A stretch of 64,000 bases of DNA from Paracandidimonas soli (GCF_004342005.1 NZ_SMBX01000007.1:62001-126000); one strand, 5' to 3'. Counted from the first letter of the stretch, positions 47,253 to 56,460 are shown. A program made the numbers and translations. The notes: generated from the sequence alone by a model not told the origin.

Positions 47253-47267
47253 ATAGCATATATCTAT
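47253..47267. promoter_or_regulatory. OxyR-like half-site in the katA promoter region
   Basis: ATAG-N7-CTAT (ATAGCATATATCTAT), the dimer half of the OxyR consensus, in the AT-rich divergent region 119 bp upstream of katA. The second half-site at the required 7-bp spacing is not well conserved on either side, so control by OxyR is plausible but unproven. Confidence 0.45.
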
Positions 47268-47428
47268 TTCTGATTCATGCGGATGATGAAAGCCTAGCGC
47301 AACTGCCTCGGGCGGTGCGATAAACTTTGCCATTATTGCCATCCCCACGCTTTCCAGGCACTACGTATGACAGTGGCAACCGCCCCGGCAGCATTCCCCT
47401 TCGATCTCCCCGGCAGGCGGGGCGCGCG

Positions 47429-48352
47429 ATGATACTTCACGGCACGCCGCGCATCGGCCTGATCCTCGGCAGCGGCTCGGCGCGCGGATGGTCGCATATC
47501 GGCGTCATCCGCACGCTGGAAAACGCCGGCATCAAACCCGACATCGTCTGCGGCACGTCCATCGGCGCCCTGGTCGGCGCCGCCTACGCCGCGGGCGAGC
47601 TCGACCGTTTCGAGGCCTGGGTGAAAAGCCTGCGCATGAAAGACATTCTCTCATTCATGGACCTGCAGCTGGCGGGAGGCATGCTCAAGGGGGAGCGTCT
47701 GATGGAGTTCTTCCGCAAGCATTTCGTCGACTGCCCGATCGAACAGTTGCCGCTGTCCTACGGCGCGGTCGCCACCGCCCTGCACAACGGCGCCGAGATC
47801 TGGCTGCGCTCCGGCTCGGTCACGGACGCCGTACGCGCCTCGATCGCCCTGCCCGGGCTGTTTTCTCCAGTATGGCGCGACGACACCGTCCTGGTGGACG
47901 GCGGGCTGGTGAATCCCGTTCCCGTCTCGCTTGGCCGCGCCATGGGCGCGGACATCCTGATCGCCGTCGATCTGAACGCCAAGCTGCTGGGCCGCCGCCA
48001 GCCGCACGATACCGCGGCCAGTGCGTCCACTGCCGGCACTACGGCCAGCGGCAGCGCAAGCACCTGGCTGCAGTCTCTGCAGCAGAACCTGGGCAGCTGG
48101 ATGCCGGAATCCGGCCCGCAATCGCCGCGCCTGCCGTCCATGCTGGATGTGCTGGCGTCCAGCATCAACATCATGCAAGTGCGCATCACGCGCAGCCGCA
48201 TGGCCGGCGAGCCCGCCGACCTGCTGATCACCCCCAACCTGAGCAACATCGGGCTGATGGACTTCCACCTGGGACAAGCCGCCATACAGGAAGGCATGCG
48301 CGCAACGGAAGTCATGCTGCCGCAGCTGGACGAACTGCTGGGACGGGGCTGA
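47429..48352 (+). CDS. Patatin-like phospholipase (RssA type)
   Basis: 307-aa patatin-family serine lipase. Oxyanion region GLILGSGSARGWSHIGV near residue 10, nucleophile in GTSIGALVGAAYAAGE near 43, catalytic Asp in VLVDGGLVNPVPV near 155. No signal peptide, so cytoplasmic or peripherally membrane-bound. A Ser/Thr/Ala/Gly-rich insert lies around 195-215. The ATG at 47429 follows AGGCGGGG; longer frames start in the promoter. Its stop is five bases from that of the convergent gamma-glutamyltransferase-like gene. Confidence 0.92.
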   Translation: MILHGTPRIGLILGSGSARGWSHIGVIRTLENAGIKPDIVCGTSIGALVGAAYAAGELDRFEAWVKSLRMKDILSFMDLQLAGGMLKGERLMEFFRKHFVDCPIEQLPLSYGAVATALHNGAEIWLRSGSVTDAVRASIALPGLFSPVWRDDTVLVDGGLVNPVPVSLGRAMGADILIAVDLNAKLLGRRQPHDTAASASTAGTTASGSASTWLQSLQQNLGSWMPESGPQSPRLPSMLDVLASSINIMQVRITRSRMAGEPADLLITPNLSNIGLMDFHLGQAAIQEGMRATEVMLPQLDELLGRG

Positions 48353-48357
48353 AGCCC

Positions 48358-49893
48358 CTACCAGACTATCGCGTGCGCCTGGCGGCGCGGGTCCGCCGCC
48401 GCCTCGAGCATGCGGCCGCCCTCCAGCGCCCGGACCGCTTTCACGGATCCGAAGTAAAACTCGTGCGCGGAGTTCTCCACGACTGTCAGGCCGCGCTCGC
48501 GCAAGCGCTGCGCCACCCTCCCATCGATGCCCTCCTCCAGCAGCACGGTGCCGTCCCTCCCCAGGCTCCACCTGGGCTCGCTGACGACAGCACCCAGGCT
48601 CATGCCGCTGCGCATCGCATGATCGATCACCTGGAATCCCGTCGTCGTCTGACTCACTCCCCCGGGAGAAACCCCGGCCATCACCAGCTTCTCCCGCCGC
48701 ATGACAAGATAGGGATTCAGCGTATGCACCGGTCGTTGGCCCGGCCGCAGCCGGTTCGGGGAATCCTCGGACAGCGAGAAGTCGTACATGCGGTTGTTGA
48801 AGATGATGCCGGTGCCCGGATCCACGCATCCGCTGCCGAACGGCTGGAATATGCTCTGCAGCATCGACACGGCATTGCCCTGCGCATCCATCGCCACGAA
48901 GCCGGTCGTATCGCCGGGCTCGGCGGAAAAGCGATGCTTGACCGGCAACGCGCATTCCCCGGCATGGCCCGCCGCATACGCCTCCATCACTTCCTGCGGA
49001 TCCCTGTCTTTGTGCGCGATTACGTCGATGGCGGCCAGGATGGCATCGGCCATCGCGGATGCCTTGTCCTGCGTGGCTCTGACTTCCAGGCCGCCGCCCC
49101 AATTGCGGCGCAACTGCTCCAGCATGATCCAGCCCGAGGAATTCGGGGGCATGACCTGGACGCCGACATCGCCAGCCGCCATGGCAAGCGGAGACACCCA
49201 GTCCGCACTCGCGCCTTCCAGGTCTTCGGCCGACAGCAGGCCTTCCGTCGATGCGGAAAATGCCAGCAGGCTGTCCGCCACCCAGCCCTTGTAGAAGCCA
49301 TCCTCGCCCTTGTCCGCGATTTCGGAGAGCACGTCGGCCACGCGCGACTGGACCAACATGTCTCCCGCCGACAGGCGATCGCCCCGAGGCAGGAAAGCTT
49401 CCCTGAAGCCCGGCTGCGACAGCAGGCTGTCGTCCGCCCGCGCCAGGTTCCTGGCAAGCTCCTCCGGGCACGCCAGTCCCTGGCGGGCAAGCGCGATGGC
49501 GGGCTCGAACAGGCCGGGCCATGGCAATGCGCCGAAGCGGCCGTATGCCCGGGCCCAGAAACGCACCAGCGCAGGCGTCAGCCAAGAGCGGCTGCCCCGC
49601 TGGGGCATGCGCTCGAACATGGCGCGATCGGCGGCGAGCGGCGCCTTGCCGGAGCCGTTGAGCGCATGCGTGCGGCCCGTCGCCGCATCGAAATACAGCA
49701 GCATGGCGCAGCCGCCCATCGAACTCGTATGCGGCAATGCCACGGTCAGCACGGCCGACGACGCAATCACGGCATCGATGAGCGAGCCGCCCTGGCGCAG
49801 TATGTCGCTTGCCGCCAGGGTCGCCAGATGATGGCCGCTGACGACCGCGCCGCGCGCGCCGTAAAGACTCTTGGCCCGGGCGTTGGGATTCAT
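48358..49893 (-). CDS. Gamma-glutamyltransferase-family (Ntn) hydrolase
   Basis: 511-aa member of the GGT family, which self-cleaves before a catalytic threonine. The cleavage/nucleophile site is visible as GDTTGFVAMD near residue 335; the small-subunit part continues NAVSMLQSIF, GIIFNNRMYDF and MVAGVSPGG-type sequence. The large-subunit part has SGHHLATLAASDILRQGG and SSMGGCAMLLYFD. No signal peptide is seen, unlike periplasmic GGT. It is the last gene of the eight-gene catabolic operon, its start overlapping the CoxG-like stop (ATGA). In this setting it may hydrolyse an amide or gamma-glutamyl intermediate rather than glutathione (inference). Confidence 0.88.
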   Translation of the reverse strand: MNPNARAKSLYGARGAVVSGHHLATLAASDILRQGGSLIDAVIASSAVLTVALPHTSSMGGCAMLLYFDAATGRTHALNGSGKAPLAADRAMFERMPQRGSRSWLTPALVRFWARAYGRFGALPWPGLFEPAIALARQGLACPEELARNLARADDSLLSQPGFREAFLPRGDRLSAGDMLVQSRVADVLSEIADKGEDGFYKGWVADSLLAFSASTEGLLSAEDLEGASADWVSPLAMAAGDVGVQVMPPNSSGWIMLEQLRRNWGGGLEVRATQDKASAMADAILAAIDVIAHKDRDPQEVMEAYAAGHAGECALPVKHRFSAEPGDTTGFVAMDAQGNAVSMLQSIFQPFGSGCVDPGTGIIFNNRMYDFSLSEDSPNRLRPGQRPVHTLNPYLVMRREKLVMAGVSPGGVSQTTTGFQVIDHAMRSGMSLGAVVSEPRWSLGRDGTVLLEEGIDGRVAQRLRERGLTVVENSAHEFYFGSVKAVRALEGGRMLEAAADPRRQAHAIVW

Positions 49894-50510
49894 AGGTGCG
49901 CTACCCAGGCTGCCAGCACATTCCCGAGAAAGGCGCCCACGCCGCAGCCCAGCGCCAGCTTCCAGGCCAGCGCTCCCGCCCATGCCTGCGGCTGCGCGGC
50001 ACTCTCTCCCGATGCCACGGATGCCCGCGCGGCGCGGCGCGTTTCCAGCGCCTGGGCCGCCGGCATCTCCTCCCCTCCGAGAAGGCGGGAGATATTGGCG
50101 AAGAACTGCTCGGCAAAGCGCCTGGCGGTGCTGTCCATCATGCGCGCGCCCAGTTGCGCGACCCTGCCGGAGACCTCGGTCTCGGCGGAGTAGTCGAGCT
50201 TCGTGCCGCCGGGCACATCCGACAAGGAAACGCGTACCGTGCCGCTGCCCGATCCCGCCGCCCCCGCGCTGCCCGAACCGGCCAGCACATAGGACTCCAG
50301 CTCCCGCACATCCCGTATCTGCAGCTGCGTATCGAAGTTGGCCTTGATGGGTCCGACGGAAACCGTCAGGCCGACTTCCAGCTCTCCCGGCGAGACGACC
50401 TTTACCTCCCGGCAGCCCGGAATGCTTCTGCGCAGGAAATCCGGATCGTTCAATGCCTTCCAGACCTCGCCGCGCGAAGCGGCCAGGATCTTGCTTCCTT
50501 CAACCAGCAT
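49890..50510 (-). CDS. CoxG-like SRPBCC protein
   Basis: 206-aa protein of the CO dehydrogenase subunit G family. The START/SRPBCC domain spans about 1-145: SRGEVWKALNDPDFLRRSIP, GCREVK, VSLSDVPGGTKLDYSAETEV, and AQLGARMMDSTARRFAEQFF. A hydrophobic C-terminal helix (about 183-204) suggests membrane anchoring, as in CoxG, which tethers the molybdenum enzyme to the membrane. The ATG at 50510 is preceded by GGAGGTGG; a GTG three codons earlier is too close to that site. Overlaps the monooxygenase gene by 11 bp. Confidence 0.88.
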   Translation of the reverse strand: MLVEGSKILAASRGEVWKALNDPDFLRRSIPGCREVKVVSPGELEVGLTVSVGPIKANFDTQLQIRDVRELESYVLAGSGSAGAAGSGSGTVRVSLSDVPGGTKLDYSAETEVSGRVAQLGARMMDSTARRFAEQFFANISRLLGGEEMPAAQALETRRAARASVASGESAAQPQAWAGALAWKLALGCGVGAFLGNVLAAWVAHL

Positions 50511-51657
50511 GGCCCCCACCTCCCCCGATTTCGATGCCCGCCGTGCGCAGGCCCCGGTCCGCGATCCGCATGCGGTCGTTGAGCGACTTCACATGGCCGA
50601 ACGACCAGGTGATCAGCGGACGCATGAAGTCCAGCTTCGTCGGCCACTGCCGGGTGAACGAGTCGTAGCGCCGGGACCATGCCTGCGTCGCATCGGAGAT
50701 GAAGCGCACATTGCGCTCCCATTCGGACAGCGCGCGCTCAACATCCGGCTCCTTGCGCAAGTGGTGCGCCAGCGCGTAGGCATTGATCAGCGTCAGTCCG
50801 GCGCCCTGCCCCAGCGTCGGCGGCAGGCCGTGCGCGGCATCGCCGATGATGGCGACGCGCCCTCGCGACCAATGCTCGCAATGCACGATGCCGTAATTGA
50901 ACTGCGTCGCATCGGGAACCGCGCCCAGTTCGCGCATCAGGCCCGCCAGCAGCGGGAACCTGCGGCTCCAGTCCTCGACGTCCAGCGGCATGACCCTGGC
51001 GGCGCGGTCGGACTCCGGCGCCACCATGTATACATACGTCTGCCCGTCGCCGCTGGGCGTCACCCCGATGCGGCGGTTGCCGGACCAGTGCTCCACGGTC
51101 TTGGGCTCGCGCGTGAATTCCCGCGAGTCGATCAGGAAGCGGTCGATGATCGTCGGCAGCAGCTTGAAGCCGGACTTCATGTCCAGCGAAGAGCGAATCG
51201 CCGAATTGACGCCGTCCGCCCCCACGATCAGGTCCGCCTGGCACTGCTCGCCGTTGGCCATCTTCAGCACGCCCTGCGGTGTCGCGCCGGCCACCTGGGA
51301 GTTCAGCACGACTTCCGCGCCGAAGCCCTTGGCCGCCTCCAGCAGCGCTTCCACCACGACCTGCCGGGGAAACACATGGACCCGCGACAGGCCCTCCAGC
51401 TGCCTTTCCTGCCGCACGGAGCCATCGGCGAACTGGATCTGCGCCTTTTCCAGCTTCGTCCCGAGCGGAATCATGCGTTCGAAGATGCCAAGGTCCTCCA
51501 GGACTTCGATGCTGTTGTTCTTGATATAGATGCCGGCGCCGACTTCCCTGACCGCATCGTCGCGCTCATGGATACGTACTTTCCAGCCATCCCGCGCCAG
51601 CATGGCGCCCATGGCCAGCCCGCCGATACCTCCGCCTGCGATTTCCACCGATTTCAT
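50500..51657 (-). CDS. FAD-dependent aromatic-ring monooxygenase
   Basis: 385-aa group A flavin hydroxylase of the salicylate/6-hydroxynicotinate hydroxylase type. FAD-binding GGGIGGLAMGAMLARDG near residue 8, the second FAD/NADPH motif GADGVNSAIRSSL near 166, and the third GRVAIIGDAAHGLPPTLGQG near 285. It would hydroxylate a phenolic or hydroxypyridine ring, using NAD(P)H and oxygen, making a diol for the adjacent dioxygenase. Overlaps its neighbours on both sides (4 and 11 bp). Resembles NicC in length and motifs, but substrate cannot be assigned. Confidence 0.9.
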   Translation of the reverse strand: MKSVEIAGGGIGGLAMGAMLARDGWKVRIHERDDAVREVGAGIYIKNNSIEVLEDLGIFERMIPLGTKLEKAQIQFADGSVRQERQLEGLSRVHVFPRQVVVEALLEAAKGFGAEVVLNSQVAGATPQGVLKMANGEQCQADLIVGADGVNSAIRSSLDMKSGFKLLPTIIDRFLIDSREFTREPKTVEHWSGNRRIGVTPSGDGQTYVYMVAPESDRAARVMPLDVEDWSRRFPLLAGLMRELGAVPDATQFNYGIVHCEHWSRGRVAIIGDAAHGLPPTLGQGAGLTLINAYALAHHLRKEPDVERALSEWERNVRFISDATQAWSRRYDSFTRQWPTKLDFMRPLITWSFGHVKSLNDRMRIADRGLRTAGIEIGGGGGHAG

Positions 51658-52748
51658 GTTTTGCTCCTGGATAACAATTCCGTATGCCGTTTGGCGCCCG
51701 CCGTCAGCAGCGCGTGGATGCCGAACCCATCGCGCAAGCGCTCCTCGTCCAGCACCAGCAATGCCGCGCGCTCGCCATCGCTCAACTCAAACCTGTCGCA
51801 GAAGCTCTCCGGAGAGGCCAGATAGGCCCTGGCGGCTTCCGGATTCGTCCTGATCTGGAACACGGCCTCGACAAGTTGCGCGTGCGCCGCGGGCAGCCTC
51901 GGATAAATGGGCTGATACGCTTCCTGCGGCGCTTCCGCATCCCATGCCAGCAAAGCATAGGTGTGATGCCAGCTCGGCTCGAACAACTGGTAGAAGGGCT
52001 TGCGGTCTCCGATCGCGCCGGCCAGGATCTGCACGGCGCGCAGCTCCACGTTGCCGGTCCTGTCCATTTCGCTGGCGCCTATGCCCGCCAGGAACTGCAG
52101 ATCGCCTCCGCACATCCGCTCGAACAGGCCGCGATCCGTTTCGACATCGGGATTGGAGTAGTGGCTCGTCCCGGGATAATGCGACAGGCCACCGCTGGCG
52201 ATCAGCAAGGCCCTGCGCCCCAGCTTGCACAATGCGCGTTCCAGCGCCTGCCCGAAGGCAAAGCACCGCTGCCCGTCCGGCTGCGGCGGTATATAGGAAT
52301 TCACGAACAGCGCCAGCATCGGCGTGTCGCGGTCGAATCCCATGAATGCGTAGGGGATGGTGAACGCCGTCGGGATCTTGGCCGACAGGGTGAACGCCAG
52401 GTCGAAGCCCTGCGTCGACATTTCCGGGACCAGGTCGTACGCCAGGTCGCTGTCCAGCGCCCAATGTCCACGATGCTTGTGCATGCCGTCGGCCGACAGC
52501 GCGGCATGCACGCAGAACGGCGGCACGCTGTGCGTGACGAAGTGATCGCCATGGTCATTGGAAAGCACGATCACGCAATCGAACGCCTTCTCCTTGAACG
52601 CCTGCCCGATTTCCACCATCGCCTGCTTTACCCGCTCGACCTGCGCGCGATCCTCGGTTTCCGGGACCGACAGCAGCTGCGGCGCATGCGGCAGCGCGAC
52701 CGCCGCCACGATGCCGGCTGCCTTGCCCGCCTGTTTCGCTGTGCTCAT
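51654..52748 (-). CDS. LigB-type class III extradiol dioxygenase with LigA-like C-terminus
   Basis: 364 aa. The N-terminal ~285 residues are LigB-fold: VALPHAPQLLSVPE near 18 (metal His), LSNDHGDHFVTHSVPPF near 65 and ASGGLSHYPGTSHY near 186 (active-site His). The last ~75 residues (AYLASPESFCDRFELSDGER, then LRDGFGIHALLTAGAK) resemble the small LigA alpha subunit, so the two chains of a protocatechuate-4,5-dioxygenase-type enzyme seem fused, as in gallate dioxygenases. Expected role: meta-cleavage of a diol or dihydroxypyridine made by the monooxygenase next to it. 4-bp overlaps on both sides place it in the same operon. Confidence 0.85.
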   Translation of the reverse strand: MSTAKQAGKAAGIVAAVALPHAPQLLSVPETEDRAQVERVKQAMVEIGQAFKEKAFDCVIVLSNDHGDHFVTHSVPPFCVHAALSADGMHKHRGHWALDSDLAYDLVPEMSTQGFDLAFTLSAKIPTAFTIPYAFMGFDRDTPMLALFVNSYIPPQPDGQRCFAFGQALERALCKLGRRALLIASGGLSHYPGTSHYSNPDVETDRGLFERMCGGDLQFLAGIGASEMDRTGNVELRAVQILAGAIGDRKPFYQLFEPSWHHTYALLAWDAEAPQEAYQPIYPRLPAAHAQLVEAVFQIRTNPEAARAYLASPESFCDRFELSDGERAALLVLDEERLRDGFGIHALLTAGAKRHTELLSRSKT

Positions 52749-53245
52749 ACCGAAGCCTCCTCAACGATTCGATGTTGCTCTTGTTGTTGCGCCACATCCA
52801 GGATGGCATCGACGATGCCCTGATAACCCGTGCAACGACAGATATTTCCCGCCATGGCATTGCGCACCGCCGCCTCATCCAGCGCAGCGCCGCTCTCCAG
52901 TAGTTCATAGGCGGCCACGAACACCCCCGGCGTGCAATAGCCGCACTGCAGCGCATGGTGCCTGCTGAACGCCTGCCTCAGGCTGTCCGACAAGGCATCA
53001 TGCAGCCCTTCCAGCGTGACCACGCTGGCGCCTTCGCACGACCTGGCCATGGTCAGGCACGAACGCACGCACACGCCATCGACCAGGACATTGCATGCCC
53101 CGCACACGCCATGCTCGCAAGCCGGATGCACCGATTTCGCGCCGGCACGGCGGGCCAGGTCGGCCAGGGATTCCCGATCTTCCGGGCCCAGGCCGCACGG
53201 CTCGCCATTGAGATGAATGACCGCGACCTCAGTTTCCATTTCCAT
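52745..53245 (-). CDS. Molybdenum hydroxylase small [2Fe-2S] subunit
   Basis: 166-aa iron-sulfur subunit of a xanthine-dehydrogenase-family hydroxylase. Plant-type cluster ligands in HPACEHGVCGACNVLVDG near residue 38, and the second cluster in QCGYCTPGVF near 100 and NICRCTGYQGIV near 133. It passes electrons from the molybdenum site to the FAD subunit. Two ATGs (53245, 53239) lie near GGAGAGGAGAC; either start is possible. Overlaps the FAD subunit gene by 17 bp and the dioxygenase gene by 4 bp. Confidence 0.93.
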   Translation of the reverse strand: MEMETEVAVIHLNGEPCGLGPEDRESLADLARRAGAKSVHPACEHGVCGACNVLVDGVCVRSCLTMARSCEGASVVTLEGLHDALSDSLRQAFSRHHALQCGYCTPGVFVAAYELLESGAALDEAAVRNAMAGNICRCTGYQGIVDAILDVAQQQEQHRIVEEASV

Positions 53246-54104
53246 GTCTCCTCTCCCCGTCCATCGCCATCCATACGGCATCGAGCAGGTTGTGCGCATG
53301 CCGCAGCGCCTGCACCCGCCGCATGTCCGGCACGGCCTCCATCAATTCGTCCGCCGCCGGGGCCAGCAGTCCGTCCCGCAGTTCGGCCTGGCTGCCGGCA
53401 TCGGCGCGGCTCAGTTGCTCCGAAACGCGCGCCAGCTTCAGCGGCCTGTCGTCGATCGCCCCCAGCCAGCACTCCCATCCGGAGTCATAATTCAGCGCCA
53501 CCGCAGAGCACATGGCGTATTCGCCGGCCCTGTGGCTCAGTTTGCTGCGCCCCCACGACACAGGATCCACCTTTTCCCGGCCTACCCTGACCCTGACGGC
53601 GAACTCGTCGACCGCACAGGTCGTTTCCAGCGGCCCCGCCACCAGCTCCTGCATGCTCACGCGCCGGACGCCTCGCAGGCTTTGCAGTTCCACTTCGCCG
53701 TCCAATGCAAAGAACACCAACGGCCAATCTCCCTTCGGATCCGCATGCATCAGGCTGCCCAGCACGGTTCCCCTGGCCCTGACAGGACGGAAAGCGATCT
53801 CGGCGGCATGTCGCCGCAGCAATGCCAGGACGGAAGGCTCATTTCCGGCGGCAGGCAGGCGCTCCATGTCGCAATGCGTCACCAGCGCATCGATCGCCAG
53901 TCCATCGTCCAGCGCGCACGAGCGCAAGGAATCGACGCCGCCGATATCGACCAGCACATGCGGCGACAGCACGCGGTAGCGCAGCATGGGCAGCAGGCTT
54001 TGCCCGCCCGCCAGCACCCTGCCATCGCTACCCAGGCTTCCCAGCTGGCCCAGCACCTCTTCCACGCTGCGCGGACGACGCAATTCCAACGGCGCTATCT
54101 TCAT
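53229..54104 (-). CDS. Molybdenum hydroxylase medium FAD-binding subunit
   Basis: 291-aa subunit of the CoxM/NdhA type. FAD-binding motifs RVLAGGQSLLPMLRYRV near residue 32 and RARGTVLGSLMHADPKGDW near 100, with a C-terminal CO-dehydrogenase flavoprotein domain. In the first motif the usual Ala-Gly-Gly-Gln-Ser is present. Start overlaps the stop of the large subunit (ATGA at 54101-54104). Gene order large-medium-small is one of the common layouts for these enzymes. Confidence 0.92.
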   Translation of the reverse strand: MKIAPLELRRPRSVEEVLGQLGSLGSDGRVLAGGQSLLPMLRYRVLSPHVLVDIGGVDSLRSCALDDGLAIDALVTHCDMERLPAAGNEPSVLALLRRHAAEIAFRPVRARGTVLGSLMHADPKGDWPLVFFALDGEVELQSLRGVRRVSMQELVAGPLETTCAVDEFAVRVRVGREKVDPVSWGRSKLSHRAGEYAMCSAVALNYDSGWECWLGAIDDRPLKLARVSEQLSRADAGSQAELRDGLLAPAADELMEAVPDMRRVQALRHAHNLLDAVWMAMDGERRHGNGN

Positions 54105-56455
54105 GCCGGCTCTCCCGCTGCAAGGATTTTCTCCAGCAGATCGTCGGGCCTGATCGGCACGCTGTCGACCTGGACTCCCAGGCCGTACAGCGCGTTCCTG
54201 ACCGCATTGGCGATGCTTGCCGCGGGCGCGACCGCCCCGCCCTCTCCCATGCCCTTCATGCCGAACTCCGAGAACGGAGACGGCGTGTTCATATGGATGA
54301 TTTCGATGCGGGGCACTTCCAGCGTGCTGGGAATGGTGTAGTCGCCGAACGTCACCGACAGCGGCTGGCCGTCTTCGGAATAACGCAGCTCTTCGTACAG
54401 CGCCTGGCCTATCCCCTGCGCCACGCCGCCGCGCACCTGGCCGTCGACGATCATCGGGTTGACGACAGTGCCGCAATCCTCGACCACCGCATAGTCCAAC
54501 ACCGACACGACGCCCGTGTACAGATCGACGCGCACATGCGCCGCATGCACGCCATAGGAGAATGTTCCCGTCTCCACCTCCGGCCGATAGGCCGCCTCCT
54601 CGGACATGCCCGGCGGAATATCCACCGGCAGCCGATGCAGCTGGACCAGGGATATCTGCGCGATTTCCGCATAGCTCAGCGATGCGTTGTCCGGGCCGGC
54701 GAACACGGTCCCCTGCCGGCTGACCTCCGACACATCGCAGGACATGGCGCCGGCGCCGACGCGCTGCGCCTTGGCCACCAGCTTCCTGCAGGCGGCCGCG
54801 ACCGCGCCGCCCGCCATCACCATAGAGCGCGACGCAACCGATCCCATGCCGTAGGGCGCCTTGTCGGTGTCCCCCTGACGCACGCGGATGGCATGCAGCG
54901 GAATCCCCGTCAGCTCCGAGGCGATCTGCGCAAGCGAAGTTTCGTGCCCCTGCCCGTGTCCCAGCGTACCCACGTCCAGCACCAGGCTGCCGTCGAGAGC
55001 GAGCGTTGCGCGCGCCGTCTCATGGCCATAGACCAGCGGAGAACCCCGCTTGTGCCATTCGACAGTGCCGTGCGCCGCCTGCTCGACATACATGGCATAG
55101 CCTATCCCCTCCCTGAACCTGCCCGTCCCGTCCCCGGCGATCGGCCAATGGCGCTCGGCATGCTCGCGCGCCTTCTGCAGGGCCTGGCCGTAATCGCCCG
55201 AGTCGTAGTACAGGCCGGTCGCACTCGTATAGGGAAACGCGGTGGATGGAATAATGTTCTTCTGCCGCACATCCATGGGATGCATGCCGAGCGCATGCGC
55301 CACTTCGTCCACGATGCGCTCCATGGCGAAGCACCCTGCCGGGCGCCCCACGCCGCGGTAGGGCCCTACCGGCGTCTTGTTGCTGAAGATGCTGATCGCC
55401 TCGAACCGGTAGTTCCGGATGTCGTACGGCCCCAGCATGACGTTGGTCGCCATATTGGCCTCGATCGCGCCCGTCGACGTCCGGCTGGAGTAGGCGCCGG
55501 AATCCACGATGACCTTCGCAGCGACGCCATGGATGCGGCCCGACGCGTCAAAGCAGGCCGTGATTTCATGCTCATGCTGCCGGCTGTGATTGGAGCCGAC
55601 GAAATGCTCGTACCGGTCCTCCGCCCACCGATGCGGCTTGCCGGTCGCCAGCGTCATCGCCGCGACGATCAGCTCTTCCGGATAGAAATTGCTCTTGGCG
55701 CCGAAGCCGCCGCCGACGTCCGGCACGATGACGCGGATATCGGACTCCTGCATGCCATGCAGTTGCTCGGCCAGGAACGAGCGCAGCAAGTGCGGACGCT
55801 GATGCGATGCGTAGACGATCAGTTGCCCCGTCTTCGGATCCATCATCGCCAGGCAGCCGCGTCCCTCCATGGGGCTTGCCAGAACGCGCTCCATGCGGAA
55901 TCGCTTCGTCACGCGCCGCAACGCAGGATCATCGAAGCATGCGGCATCGCCTATCGTCCGCCCGAACTGCATGACGACATTGGATGCCAGCATCTCGTGC
56001 AGCGGCTGCGTCGGCGAGTGGAACTCCCGCCACGCATCCATGACCGCGGGCAAGGGCGAGATATTTGCCTGCAGCGCCTCTGCGATATCCTCCGCCTCGG
56101 CCCGGCTTGCGGCGGCTACCGCCGCAAGCAGTTCGCCAACGTACCGGACCTTGGCGCCGGCCAGCAAAGGCAGCGGCGCGAAGTTGAACTCCTTGCGCAG
56201 GAGACGGGATTCGATGGGCCTGGCCACCCCATCGATGCGCGCAGCCGTCCAGACGCAATCCGCATTCACCCAAGACGGCACTTCAATGCCATTCAGCACG
56301 CCATGCGCGACAGGGCTGCGCAAGAATGCAACCTCGCGGCAGCCCACGCACTCGATATCCGCGACAAACCTGGCCGCCGCATGCAGATGCCTGTGATCCT
56401 CCACCCTGGGCTGCGGAGTGCCGATCACGGAAAAATTGTGCGTCGTCGCTGCCAT
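54101..56455 (-). CDS. Molybdenum hydroxylase large (molybdopterin) subunit
   Basis: 784-aa catalytic subunit. Cofactor-binding VPDVGGGFGAKSNFYPEE near residue 245, the substrate-pocket loop GPYRGVGRPAGCFAMER near 354, GTLGHGQGHETSLAQIA near 455, and the catalytic glutamate in GMKGMGEGGAVAPAAS near 725. The loop is of the VGRP type, not the AYXCSFR copper-binding loop of CO dehydrogenase, so a hydroxylase of an aromatic or N-heterocyclic ring (or aldehyde) is expected. It would insert oxygen from water next to a ring nitrogen. It starts five bases after the Bug receptor gene. No XdhC-like maturation gene is seen nearby. Confidence 0.93.
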   Translation of the reverse strand: MAATTHNFSVIGTPQPRVEDHRHLHAAARFVADIECVGCREVAFLRSPVAHGVLNGIEVPSWVNADCVWTAARIDGVARPIESRLLRKEFNFAPLPLLAGAKVRYVGELLAAVAAASRAEAEDIAEALQANISPLPAVMDAWREFHSPTQPLHEMLASNVVMQFGRTIGDAACFDDPALRRVTKRFRMERVLASPMEGRGCLAMMDPKTGQLIVYASHQRPHLLRSFLAEQLHGMQESDIRVIVPDVGGGFGAKSNFYPEELIVAAMTLATGKPHRWAEDRYEHFVGSNHSRQHEHEITACFDASGRIHGVAAKVIVDSGAYSSRTSTGAIEANMATNVMLGPYDIRNYRFEAISIFSNKTPVGPYRGVGRPAGCFAMERIVDEVAHALGMHPMDVRQKNIIPSTAFPYTSATGLYYDSGDYGQALQKAREHAERHWPIAGDGTGRFREGIGYAMYVEQAAHGTVEWHKRGSPLVYGHETARATLALDGSLVLDVGTLGHGQGHETSLAQIASELTGIPLHAIRVRQGDTDKAPYGMGSVASRSMVMAGGAVAAACRKLVAKAQRVGAGAMSCDVSEVSRQGTVFAGPDNASLSYAEIAQISLVQLHRLPVDIPPGMSEEAAYRPEVETGTFSYGVHAAHVRVDLYTGVVSVLDYAVVEDCGTVVNPMIVDGQVRGGVAQGIGQALYEELRYSEDGQPLSVTFGDYTIPSTLEVPRIEIIHMNTPSPFSEFGMKGMGEGGAVAPAASIANAVRNALYGLGVQVDSVPIRPDDLLEKILAAGEPA

Positions 56456-56460
56456 GGCGC

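Noticed and set aside
47488-50193. A 901-codon open frame on the plus strand
   Set aside because: Runs out of frame through the patatin gene and then antisense to the GGT-family and CoxG-like genes; composition typical of a shadow frame.
49890-56455. Carbon monoxide dehydrogenase cluster (coxMSL-G)
   Set aside because: CoxG and CoxM-like subunits are present, but the large subunit has a VGRP-type loop instead of the CO-dehydrogenase AYXCSFR loop, and ring-cleavage enzymes share the operon.
50500-56455. Nicotinate (nic) or picolinate (pic) degradation operon
   Set aside because: The monooxygenase and molybdenum hydroxylase would fit, but the expected NicX/PicD-type dioxygenase, deformylase, maleamate amidase and maleate isomerase genes are absent, and a LigB-type enzyme is present instead.
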